From contig JAJFHW010000260.1 of the NCBI GenBank assembly GCA_021775385.1, positions 1 to 5,409 of the forward strand: 5,409 nt of DNA. Reading direction: 5' to 3'. The notes under the pieces were generated by a model, which did not search any database, was not told the origin of the DNA, and saw only the letters and a program-made list of their open reading frames with translations. The position numbers and the translations under genes are program-made. The DNA is from Hyphomicrobiales bacterium. Its GTDB lineage: Bacteria > Pseudomonadota > Alphaproteobacteria > Rhizobiales > HXMU1428-3. Positions 1 through 5,409 of the stretch are shown piece by piece. The first letter of the stretch is position 1; the number at the start of each line of letters is the position of its first letter.

Positions 1-1
1 C

Positions 2-574
2 GAGTATGATTCAGAAAAGTATTTTCATAAATTCATCCAAAATTCCATTTCTTTGAAACATGAAGATCCTGTGCCCAAGTACTTAAAATTGTTTTGCCAA
101 GGGACAAATTTGAATAGTATTTCACACGGAGATGATAGTTATCTGCTATCCTATCTAACGGCACTTCATAAAAAACATTCAATATCAATTCGAGAAATGC
201 AGAGAATTTTAATTATTCTTTCAAGCACTCATAAGACACATCAGATAAGACAGTTTTCCAACGGTATGATGGTAGGGCTTGCTGCAATGAAAGTTATTAA
301 TATAGATTTATTTCTGAAAGCAAGTCGAGGAGAACTTGGCAGAAATGAGTTCGAGGAATTTTTTGGTGTTAATTGTAGCAATACTCAAACGGCTCATCCC
401 GAAGTCTTTCTACAGATATGGGTATCAATTTATTTTAATTTACTTTTCGAAAACCATTTAGACCAATATTATCTTGAAGAATTTAGCAAATGGAAAAGAG
501 GGTGTAATTTTACTCAAGAGAGAGGTCTTGAAAATATTGTTGAAATTTGCAGACAATTTATGAATTTTGCTTAA
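2..574 (+). CDS. C-terminal part of a KAP-like P-loop NTPase (5' end outside window)
   Basis: The reading frame is open from base 2 to the TAA at 572-574, giving 190 visible residues, so the gene starts left of the window. The TTG at 53 is only an internal leucine codon. The visible N-terminus (EYDSEKYFHKFIQNSISL) matches the KAP pattern in which a 'YL-KFI-L-LP' segment follows the Walker B region. About 45 residues later comes SISIREMQRIL, close to the 'SLRxIExxxxNLAL' helix typical of KAP ATPases. The rest is helical, with aromatic-rich segments and no evident transmembrane helix. The Walker A and B motifs would lie upstream and cannot be checked. KAP NTPases are a patchily distributed family often linked to membranes; PifA of the F plasmid, a phage-exclusion protein, belongs to it. 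The family assignment comes from remembered motif patterns. The gene is AT-richer than the AsmA-like gene beyond it, which would suit horizontal acquisition. It converges on the next gene. Confidence 0.6.
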   Translation, partial: EYDSEKYFHKFIQNSISLKHEDPVPKYLKLFCQGTNLNSISHGDDSYLLSYLTALHKKHSISIREMQRILIILSSTHKTHQIRQFSNGMMVGLAAMKVINIDLFLKASRGELGRNEFEEFFGVNCSNTQTAHPEVFLQIWVSIYFNLLFENHLDQYYLEEFSKWKRGCNFTQERGLENIVEICRQFMNFA

Positions 575-578
575 ATTT

Positions 579-594
579 AAATCTAAAAAGATTT
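579..594. terminator. Weak AT-rich hairpin just after the NTPase stop codon
   Basis: A 6-bp inverted repeat AAATCT/AGATTT with an AAAA loop lies 4 bases after the TAA of the NTPase-like gene. It could help end that transcript, but the stem has only one G-C pair and no T run follows on the + strand, so it would be a poor intrinsic terminator by itself. Confidence 0.25.
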
Positions 595-602
595 CTGTAA
601 TA

Positions 603-719
603 GCGTCATTTATGAAGAAGGAAGTGCTCTACTTCAGAGCACGGACATGACGCCAGGGGCGTCCGGCGCGAGCGCCGCACCTCGTAGGCCCACTGCGACA
701 GCAGTGGAATAGCCGTGAG
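603..719. other. GC-rich, hairpin-dense intergenic island; candidate structured RNA or palindromic element
   Basis: Bases 641-720 are about 69% GC by hand count, whereas both flanks are clearly AT-rich. The island is packed with inverted repeats. GCGTCAT (603-609) pairs with ATGACGC (647-653) around an inner hairpin at 624-642. GACGCC (649-654) pairs with GGCGTC (658-663), and CGGAC (642-646) with GTCCG (661-665) as an alternative. CGGCG (664-668) pairs with CGCCG (673-677) over a CGAG loop. CACTGC (691-696) pairs with GCAGTG (701-706) over a GACA loop, and this last stem can extend outward through GGC/GCC (687-689/712-714) and CTC/GAG (681-683/717-719). No convincing ORF was found in it. Possible identities are a small structured RNA, an intergenic palindromic repeat family, a mobile-element remnant such as a stand-alone HEARO-like RNA, or a combined terminator region. 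I do not recognise a specific family, and the strand of any RNA is unknown. Confidence 0.5.
624..642 (-). terminator. Candidate intrinsic terminator for the AsmA-like gene
   Basis: GTGCTCT (624-630) and AGAGCAC (636-642) form a perfect 7-bp stem with a 5-base loop. Read on the - strand, this stem is followed by the pyrimidine-rich tract TTCCTTCTTC. It lies about 97 bases beyond the stop codon of the AsmA-like gene and could end its transcript. The tail is not a clean T run, so the call is tentative. The left arm and loop can also form a competing 5-bp pairing, GAAGT/ACTTC (621-625/631-635). Confidence 0.35.
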
Positions 720-738
720 AGAGAAAAACTAAAAACAA

Positions 739-3700
739 CTAATTTAAAATACCCTCAAGCAAATTGCCGTCTTCTTTTTTTCCATCAATCAAACCGTTAA
801 GAAGTCCCTTCATTTCCTCGCTGGAAATTTTCTTCTTCTTTAGTTTTTTCACGGCATTTTTCACAGACTTCACAGTGTTGTTAATGGCCTCGCCGTTATT
901 TTCCAACAAGCCTGCAGCATCAGGAATAAATTTAGGATTGTCCATAGGGCCTTTAACGCGGATTGGTATGTTAATGCCAGAAAGGGCAGCGTTGCCGCCT
1001 TGGCCAGCAAGAGAGCTTACCAATTTAGGCTGTAAGCCGTAGTCAATCTGCTCGGTGGGTAGGTTCAGAATGCCCTTGCCCGACATCCGCAAAAGAGGTC
1101 CCTTCATCAGAAGGTCTTTATTTTCAACAACACCGCGGTTGATAACAAAGCTGGCGTTAAGGTCACTAAAGTCTGTTTTTTCAGTTGGCTTAGAAGCCGT
1201 ATCAAGCAATTTACCAGATTGAACATTGCGGATCATACCTGGAATGTTTACCCCTTCAATCGCCCCATCGGCAAGTGTAATACGACCGGTGCCATTAAGA
1301 GCCGAAATAAGCTGTCTCTCTGTGTTGCCAGAGCTCACAATATCCAGATCAACATTCCCGGTGCCAGAAAGCCACGGTAAGTCAGCTGCGTTCTTTAACA
1401 GAGGTTGTATTTGGATTTGTTTCAGGCCGATGCGACCTTTTAAAGTCGGTCGAGCTTTTGCACCATTGAGGCTAACATTCAAAGAGCCTGTACCGCCATA
1501 GAGTACAAAGGTCGGAAGCTGTGCAGTTAATAAGCCGGCATTGACTTTCAAGCCAAGTTGCGCTTTTTCAAGTCTGTGTTTTTGAAAAACCAACCGACTG
1601 GCAGAAAGCTGCACAACAGCATCAAACGTCTTCAAAAAACTCACATCAATTTGTTCAGACTTCCATGCAGCCACAGCAGTTTTACGTGGGCCAGAAACGC
1701 CATCAATAAGCTTGTGCTCAATAGAAGCTTGCTGTTGCATATATGGTGATAAATCTAAAAGATCGGTGCGAAGTTTAGCTTCAATTTTAGGTCGAACACC
1801 ATTCGGGCTTAAACGAAGTGCACCAATTAACACACTATTATCAACTTTAATCGTCGCGCTACCCAGTTGGAAAACATCAGGTGTTCCTGATAATTTGCCG
1901 CGAATATAAGCGCCGCCATAACCGCGCTTGGGTACATCAACGCCAAGCCAGCTTAAGAGGTTTTGCAAAGAATAAGTTTGAACATCAGTGTCACCTTTGA
2001 ATTCGACCTTTTCGGCAAAGCGGACTTTCCCGTCAAACTTGCCCTCAAATCGATCAGAGTTAAGAGTGAGGTTCGTTTCAACTTCATCACCTTTTAACAA
2101 AAGGCCTAAGGTTGATAAATTCGCTGCTAGATTAATGCGATCTTCCAAATAGCGAAGGGTACCCTTCGCAGTGACATCTTTTGCCAACTCTGGCGCTTGA
2201 ACAGAAAGGTTAATTGCACTGATCATTGTTTCAGTGTTTTCTTTTTGATCAATCAGTTTTACCGCACCATTGACGATCTCAATTTCACCAATAATGATGT
2301 CTGTATTGAGGCCTGCTTTCTGAATATCTTCAAGTTCGCCTTCATTCACACTCGGCCCTTTTGGATCTTCTGCAACTGAAGATTTTTTCTCATCAGCAGT
2401 TTTTGCTTCTCCTGAGTTTTGTGCTTTAGCTTCTTCTTGTTCCAGTTTTTCAAGTGTACGGGCGATGATGTCACTCGTATCGAGTGTTTCTGCTTGAGCA
2501 ACTTTAAATCCAGAAGATTTCTTACCAGAAGAAGTTCTGTAAGAGCCATTGCCCAATTGTTTCACGCCAAGAGACCGCAATAAAGTCGTCTTAAATTGAG
2601 ATGAAGAAAGAGCAGCGGTTTTAAATTCATAATTCACACGGCCACGGCTATCTTTTATCAGCGCGATCTCAGGGCGGTGCATCACAATGCGACCAATCTC
2701 AACGCGTTTGCTCAGAAGCGGGATTATTTTTAAATCAGCTTGTAGGCGACCTAATTGAAGAAAATCCGGTCCCTTAATAGAAGAGGGGTTGTGAATAATA
2801 ATATTATTCAAATCAATTCCAAAGCTTGGGAAAAATCGATATGAAATCTTACCTTTAAAGGTGACGTCACGTCCGGTTTTATCCTTTAAAGCAGATGAAA
2901 TTTGCCGCTTGATTGTTTCAGGTGGAACAACATATGGAAGGGCAAATGTCGCGGCGATCACCAGAATAAAAAGTGCTGCGACACCAATCCCAATGCCAAG
3001 AGGCCATGAAAAGCCAGTTTTTTGTTTCACTCGTTGTTCGTTATGAACACCAGTGTTCATCGTACCAGTATTCAAGCCAGGATTGTTTTCACTTCCAGGG
3101 CGAAGGTGACCTGCATTCATATTGGCAAGGCCAGTCTCAGCATCTGGTTGTTGAGCTGAAAAATGAGGGTTAGCCTGAAATTGAGACGGCATATCTCTGG
3201 TGGCCATACCAAGAGGCTGACTATTCAAAGCTTGAGTGTCAAGAGAACGTGTTTCATCTGCCTGTATTTCAGGTTTAGCTGAGGCGCCTTGTAGGCTATT
3301 TTGAAGAAAGCTGTTTTGATCTGAACCGACTTGCTCATTCGTTTTCTCAAAAGAAGCAGTCGCAGTTTTTAGAAAAGCTTCATCATCATCTTCTATGAGA
3401 TCTTGAACATCATGTCTCTGTTCAAACTGGTTGGTTTCACTTTCATGTAACGCAGGATATTGATTAGCGATATCTGCCAAAGATTTATTCGTTAAATCTG
3501 GTTCAGGCTGTGTTTCAGCCATCATGCGGTTTTGTTGTTCTGCTGAGCGTTCATCAAGTGCTGGTGAAAAATTTTGATTTGGATGTGCGTGACCAACAAG
3601 AGCCGCCTCATCCTCTCGCTCGTTTTGCTGTGTAGGTTGAATTGCTAGCTGCGATTGCGGTGTATCTGCATGAGTAATTTGCTGGTTTAGTTGGCGCACT

Positions 3701-3858
3701 TCTGGAACTTGCGCAACGGGTAACCAATTTTCAAATCCCTGGCGCCATAAAAAATCGCCATCTAGCAATTCTCTTTTTTGCACAAGTTGCATGAGATCAG
3801 CATCTGTGACGGGGCCATATTGCTTGCCATCTCTGGCAATATACCATTGGTTCTGCAT
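739..3858 (-). CDS. AsmA-family envelope protein with N-terminal GYF_2 domain
   Basis: This 1039-residue protein has three parts. Residues 1-55 form a GYF_2 (DUF4339-like) domain, with W5-Y6, the G15-P16 pair, W38 and W45-L-P in the usual order. Residues 56-282 are a Q/N/E/S-rich linker of low complexity. A single transmembrane helix (about 287-309, ending LPYVVPPE) leads into an AsmA domain (I-KDKTGRDVTFKGKISYRFFPS, then repeated beta-rich segments) and a C-terminal AsmA_2-type region (LNGTGRITLADGAIEGVNIPG). AsmA-like proteins are inner-membrane-anchored and extend into the periplasm; relatives such as TamB, YhdP and YdbH are implicated in lipid transport and outer-membrane homeostasis. The predicted topology puts the GYF_2 domain in the cytoplasm. 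E. coli AsmA has about 617 residues, so the excess is mainly the N-terminal 280 residues plus a charged insert at about 470-507. The ATG at 3856-3858 is chosen because the GYF_2 domain starts at once after it; a weak GGA lies 8 bases upstream. The C-terminus is lysine-rich (KKLKKKK). The AsmA assignment is strong; substrate and partner are unknown. Confidence 0.9.
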   Translation of the reverse strand: MQNQWYIARDGKQYGPVTDADLMQLVQKRELLDGDFLWRQGFENWLPVAQVPEVRQLNQQITHADTPQSQLAIQPTQQNEREDEAALVGHAHPNQNFSPALDERSAEQQNRMMAETQPEPDLTNKSLADIANQYPALHESETNQFEQRHDVQDLIEDDDEAFLKTATASFEKTNEQVGSDQNSFLQNSLQGASAKPEIQADETRSLDTQALNSQPLGMATRDMPSQFQANPHFSAQQPDAETGLANMNAGHLRPGSENNPGLNTGTMNTGVHNEQRVKQKTGFSWPLGIGIGVAALFILVIAATFALPYVVPPETIKRQISSALKDKTGRDVTFKGKISYRFFPSFGIDLNNIIIHNPSSIKGPDFLQLGRLQADLKIIPLLSKRVEIGRIVMHRPEIALIKDSRGRVNYEFKTAALSSSQFKTTLLRSLGVKQLGNGSYRTSSGKKSSGFKVAQAETLDTSDIIARTLEKLEQEEAKAQNSGEAKTADEKKSSVAEDPKGPSVNEGELEDIQKAGLNTDIIIGEIEIVNGAVKLIDQKENTETMISAINLSVQAPELAKDVTAKGTLRYLEDRINLAANLSTLGLLLKGDEVETNLTLNSDRFEGKFDGKVRFAEKVEFKGDTDVQTYSLQNLLSWLGVDVPKRGYGGAYIRGKLSGTPDVFQLGSATIKVDNSVLIGALRLSPNGVRPKIEAKLRTDLLDLSPYMQQQASIEHKLIDGVSGPRKTAVAAWKSEQIDVSFLKTFDAVVQLSASRLVFQKHRLEKAQLGLKVNAGLLTAQLPTFVLYGGTGSLNVSLNGAKARPTLKGRIGLKQIQIQPLLKNAADLPWLSGTGNVDLDIVSSGNTERQLISALNGTGRITLADGAIEGVNIPGMIRNVQSGKLLDTASKPTEKTDFSDLNASFVINRGVVENKDLLMKGPLLRMSGKGILNLPTEQIDYGLQPKLVSSLAGQGGNAALSGINIPIRVKGPMDNPKFIPDAAGLLENNGEAINNTVKSVKNAVKKLKKKKISSEEMKGLLNGLIDGKKEDGNLLEGILN

Positions 3859-3887
3859 TTCATAAGTCCAGAGTTAAAAAAATCATA

Positions 3888-3927
3888 CCTTAAAATATCA
3901 CATAAGGCCTTAAAATATCACATAAGG
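3888..3927. repeat. Exact 20-bp tandem duplication in the leader of the AsmA-like gene
   Basis: The unit CCTTAAAATATCACATAAGG occurs twice with no gap and no mismatch (3888-3907 and 3908-3927). Each unit has 5-bp inverted ends (CCTTA/TAAGG), and the junction makes the 10-bp palindrome TAAGGCCTTA at 3903-3912. It lies between the candidate -10 box and the start codon of the AsmA-like gene, so it would be in its 5' leader. It may be a doubled operator, an mRNA hairpin, or a simple slippage duplication. Confidence 0.9.
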
Positions 3928-3942
3928 AATGTGGCTCTATTC

Positions 3943-3948
3943 ATTATA
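3943..3948 (-). promoter_or_regulatory. Candidate -10 box for the AsmA-like gene
   Basis: The - strand reads TATAAT here, a perfect match to the sigma-70 -10 consensus, 84 bases upstream of the ATG. No good -35 hexamer sits at the expected spacing; the corresponding zone falls in the AT-rich, duplicated 19-bp repeat, which could act as an UP-like element instead. The call rests on one hexamer in AT-rich DNA and is therefore modest. Confidence 0.4.
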
Positions 3949-3960
3949 AACAATTGCCCA

Positions 3961-3998
3961 GAGGCTATAAATAAAAAAAGAGGCTATAAATAAAAAAA
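3961..3998. repeat. Exact 19-bp tandem duplication upstream of the AsmA-like gene
   Basis: The unit GAGGCTATAAATAAAAAAA is present twice in direct contact (3961-3979 and 3980-3998) without mismatch. It lies just upstream of the candidate -10 box on the - strand, where it reads as T-tract, ATTTATAG, CCTC. Its sequence is unrelated to that of the 20-bp duplication 33 bases away. Confidence 0.9.
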
Positions 3999-4312
3999 TA
4001 TATCGATATATAAATTCAAAAAAGATTTACCTATCGGATAAATTTAAGCAATGCTGTCCAATGATACTACCCCTAGAGAACCGCTATAATCATGATTTGT
4101 GCCTTCTGACACAAAATATCAACAGATTAAGGGGAAAAGGCGGCAGCAAATCAGGTAATAACTAGGAAAAAGGACCAATAGTCTCACCATATGATTAAAA
4201 ATGAAGATTGAGACATCAATTAGATTGGACCTGAAAGCCGAAAAATTCAATTTTCTCAGGACTTTCACATTATAACTTGTCTCTATAGGAACTAGATATC
4301 TGAGAAAACCAT

Positions 4313-4450
4313 ATGAATGAGAGACAGTCATTAAGACAAGGCATACGTAAAAAACAAACTAAAAAGCATCAAAGCAAGCCTAAAATTAAGCCTAAAATTA
4401 AGCCTGAAATTAAGCCTGAAATTAAGAATGAAAAATTTAAATTTCAATAA
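4313..4450 (+). CDS. Possible small lysine-rich peptide with KPKI/KPEI repeats
   Basis: An ATG at 4313 opens a 45-codon frame ending in TAA at 4448-4450. An in-frame TGA at 4301 leaves this as the only ATG start. The peptide begins MNERQSLRQGIRKKQ and is very basic, with many Lys and Arg. A 12-bp unit (AAGCCTAAAATT or AAGCCTGAAATT) is repeated four times from 4376 to 4423, encoding KPKI-KPKI-KPEI-KPEI, followed by a degenerate fifth unit KNEK. The repeat length is a multiple of three, so copy-number change would keep the frame. There is no cysteine, signal peptide or membrane segment, so a cytosolic or nucleic-acid-binding role could be imagined, but no family is recognised. The ribosome binding site is weak (GAG 8 bases upstream). 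It could be a chance ORF across a microsatellite-like repeat. Confidence 0.4.
   Translation: MNERQSLRQGIRKKQTKKHQSKPKIKPKIKPEIKPEIKNEKFKFQ
4376..4435 (+). repeat. 12-bp tandem repeat, four units plus a degenerate fifth
   Basis: Units start at 4376, 4388, 4400 and 4412. The first two read AAGCCTAAAATT and the last two AAGCCTGAAATT, differing at one base. A fifth unit (4424-4435, AAGAATGAAAAA) is decayed. The pairwise variant order suggests stepwise duplication. The repeat lies in frame within the small ORF at 4313-4450. Confidence 0.9.
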
Positions 4451-4467
4451 GCCCTTATCGGTTAAGC

Positions 4468-4473
4468 TATAAT
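4468..4473 (+). promoter_or_regulatory. Candidate -10 box for the membrane sensor gene
   Basis: A perfect TATAAT lies 93 bases upstream of the sensor ATG. No strong -35 hexamer is seen 16-18 bases before it, where the DNA is the end of the small ORF. It sits inside an inverted repeat GGTTAA/TTAACC (4460-4465/4489-4494), which could serve for regulation. Moderate to low certainty. Confidence 0.4.
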
Positions 4474-4496
4474 AACAAAAAGAAAGAATTAACCAG

Positions 4497-4513
4497 ACTA
4501 AACATCGTTTAGT
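4497..4513. promoter_or_regulatory. 17-bp operator-like palindrome before the sensor gene
   Basis: ACTAAAC and GTTTAGT form a perfect 7-bp inverted repeat around a 3-base centre (ATC). It lies 23 bases downstream of the TATAAT box and 53 bases before the sensor start, a position suited to a repressor site or a leader hairpin. No T run follows, so it is not a terminator. The binding protein is not known. Confidence 0.4.
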
Positions 4514-4566
4514 AAGTGTGGAATGAGTTTAAGGACGTCAGCATAGCTTGCGACGAAACAAGAAAT

Positions 4567-5409
4567 ATGACCCAAGCAGAATTTCCTTCAACGATTAGGT
4601 ATAGCCTATATACAGGTCTCTTTTTAGTTATCGCTATTTTAGGTCTATCAGTTGCCTCCTCAATTTGGGGATTGCAACGGTCAGCGCACTATTTAGAGAG
4701 AGCCAATCATTCTTATGGTCAGCTTTCAAAAGTATCTGAGATAGAATCGAAAATTAATCAGTATCTATTGCTTGAAATTGCCAATTCAGTAAATTTTCAA
4801 AACCGCGATAAATTAATTGAAGCAACACCGCAATTGATCACAAGGCAATTAGGTGACCTGCAAGAAGCTATTGAAAATGAAAGAGAATTTATTCAAAGAA
4901 CAGGTGTCGTAGATGACATCGAAGCTGAAGTAGACACAGCAATACAAATTGCGTCTGTTTTTATCCGTATGCACTTGGCCTCAAACCATGAAAACAAAAA
5001 ACGCAATTCATTGGATAGTGCAAACGCAGTTAGATCCTTTTTTACAAATGTCGTTGAAGGCAATGATAAAAAACTAAGCCAGGTGGTGAGAGACATCGTA
5101 GAAGATGAGCAAAAAGAAGTTGAAGAAGTGAAAGCAGAAATTGTTGGTCTGACCAATGCCATAACTTACACAGCAGGAGCACTTGCGCTGCTTACGACTA
5201 TTGGTGTCATTGGTTTGGGTGTCTTTCTTTCACGGTCAATTGTAGAGCCTGTTCAGAGCCTTGCAACTGGCGCAGATAGAGTGGGCGCTGGTGAACTCTC
5301 ATATCGAATTGAACTACCAAGAGAAGACGAATTCGGTCTTGTTGCCAATCGATTTAACAAAATGGCAGGACAACTTGAAAACCAGCAAAACCTTTTGCGT
5401 TCAGCAAAT
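4567..5409 (+). CDS. Membrane sensor with HAMP domain, probable histidine kinase (3' end outside window)
   Basis: The frame is open from the ATG at 4567 to the right edge, giving 281 residues of an unfinished protein. Transmembrane helix 1 spans about residues 14-34 and helix 2 about 199-221. Between them lies a helical, charged periplasmic domain of about 160 residues without cysteines, resembling four-helix-bundle sensor domains. A HAMP linker follows (about 222-272), with the usual proline in IVEPVQSL (P228), then GELSYRI and EDEFGLVANRFNKMA. The last residues (QLENQQNLLRSAN) look like the start of a coiled-coil linker that usually leads to a HisKA/HATPase kinase; a GGDEF or chemotaxis output domain remains possible. 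It would sense an unknown periplasmic or membrane cue. The start is not certain: no good ribosome binding site precedes the ATG, and an in-frame GTG at 4516 would add 17 residues, but the ATG places helix 1 at a usual distance. The gene is transcribed away from the AsmA-like gene. Confidence 0.85.
   Translation, partial: MTQAEFPSTIRYSLYTGLFLVIAILGLSVASSIWGLQRSAHYLERANHSYGQLSKVSEIESKINQYLLLEIANSVNFQNRDKLIEATPQLITRQLGDLQEAIENEREFIQRTGVVDDIEAEVDTAIQIASVFIRMHLASNHENKKRNSLDSANAVRSFFTNVVEGNDKKLSQVVRDIVEDEQKEVEEVKAEIVGLTNAITYTAGALALLTTIGVIGLGVFLSRSIVEPVQSLATGADRVGAGELSYRIELPREDEFGLVANRFNKMAGQLENQQNLLRSAN

Larger units (their letters stand above)
3859..4312. other. AT-rich intergenic spacer, no convincing gene
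   Basis: Besides the two tandem duplications and the asmA-like promoter, this stretch has a perfect 14-bp palindrome (ATATATCGATATAT, 3998-4011), a TATAAT on the + strand at 4085-4090 without a clear -35 box, a 6-bp hairpin TTTGTG/CACAAA (4096-4101/4110-4115), an inverted pair GTCTCA/TGAGAC (4181-4186/4209-4214), and an imperfect hairpin at 4230-4260 (CCTGA/TCAGG outside GAAAA/TTTTC). A 24-codon ORF at 4201-4275 has no ribosome binding site and is not called. I see nothing that resembles a tRNA or a known riboswitch. If the TATAAT at 4085 is used, these elements would form a leader of about 220 bases in front of the small ORF at 4313. Confidence 0.5.

Noticed and set aside
53..574. Complete 173-residue gene starting at TTG 53
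   Set aside because: The frame stays open to base 2 with fitting protein sequence upstream, so this is the end of a longer gene.
764..3173. Several ORFs of 60-92 codons on the + strand, and one of 67 codons on the - strand (2346-2549), inside the AsmA-like gene
   Set aside because: All lie within the clearly coding 1039-codon frame, show no family resemblance and have biased, frame-shadow composition.
3778..3993. 71-codon + strand ORF over the AsmA-like start
   Set aside because: It overlaps the GYF_2 coding region and the tandem duplications; the product has no recognisable features.
4201..4275. 24-codon ORF as a possible leader peptide
   Set aside because: No ribosome binding site and no attenuator-like codon run or terminator following it.
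4119..4331. 70-codon - strand ORF in the spacer
   Set aside because: It has hydrophobic stretches, but no good ribosome binding site or family match, and it overlaps the start of the small + strand ORF; it is probably chance in AT-rich DNA.
3888..4435. Tandem repeats as a CRISPR array
   Set aside because: The units are directly adjacent without spacers, differ from one cluster to the next, and no cas gene is present.
4893..5162. 89-codon - strand ORF
   Set aside because: Serine/threonine-rich antisense shadow of the sensor gene, whose own frame is open from 4567 to the edge and shows TM-HAMP structure.

Overview
The window reads as chromosomal DNA of a Gram-negative bacterium, most likely a moderately AT-rich alphaproteobacterium. 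The Gram-negative inference rests on a large AsmA-type envelope protein. The alphaproteobacterial guess rests on overall gene style only and is not proven.

Layout from left to right. (1) Positions 2-574, + strand: the last 190 codons of a gene that enters from the left edge. Its sequence resembles the C-terminal part of KAP-family P-loop NTPases. (2) Positions 575-738: a short intergenic stretch holding a striking GC-rich, hairpin-dense island (about 603-719, about 69% GC in its core). It is a candidate structured RNA, intergenic palindromic repeat or mobile-element remnant, and its edge may end transcription from both sides. (3) Positions 739-3858, - strand: one complete 1039-residue gene, an AsmA-family protein with a cytoplasmic GYF_2 domain and a long disordered linker fused in front of the membrane anchor. 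(4) Positions 3859-4312: a very AT-rich intergenic region with the probable asmA-like promoter, two neighbouring exact tandem duplications (20 bp x2 and 19 bp x2) and a 14-bp palindrome. (5) Positions 4313-4450, + strand: a possible 45-codon gene for a lysine-rich peptide built from in-frame KPKI/KPEI repeats. (6) Positions 4451-4566: a probable promoter with a TATAAT box and a 17-bp operator-like palindrome. (7) Positions 4567-5409, + strand: the first 281 codons of a membrane sensor (two transmembrane segments, periplasmic helical domain, HAMP) that runs off the right edge. It is probably a histidine kinase.

The genes do not form one operon. The NTPase and the AsmA-like gene converge on the structured island. 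The AsmA-like gene and the small ORF/sensor diverge from the repeat-rich spacer. No link in function between them can be shown from the window. The most unusual items are the structured GC island, the GYF-AsmA fusion, the duplicated elements in the AsmA-like promoter/leader, and the KPxI-repeat small ORF.
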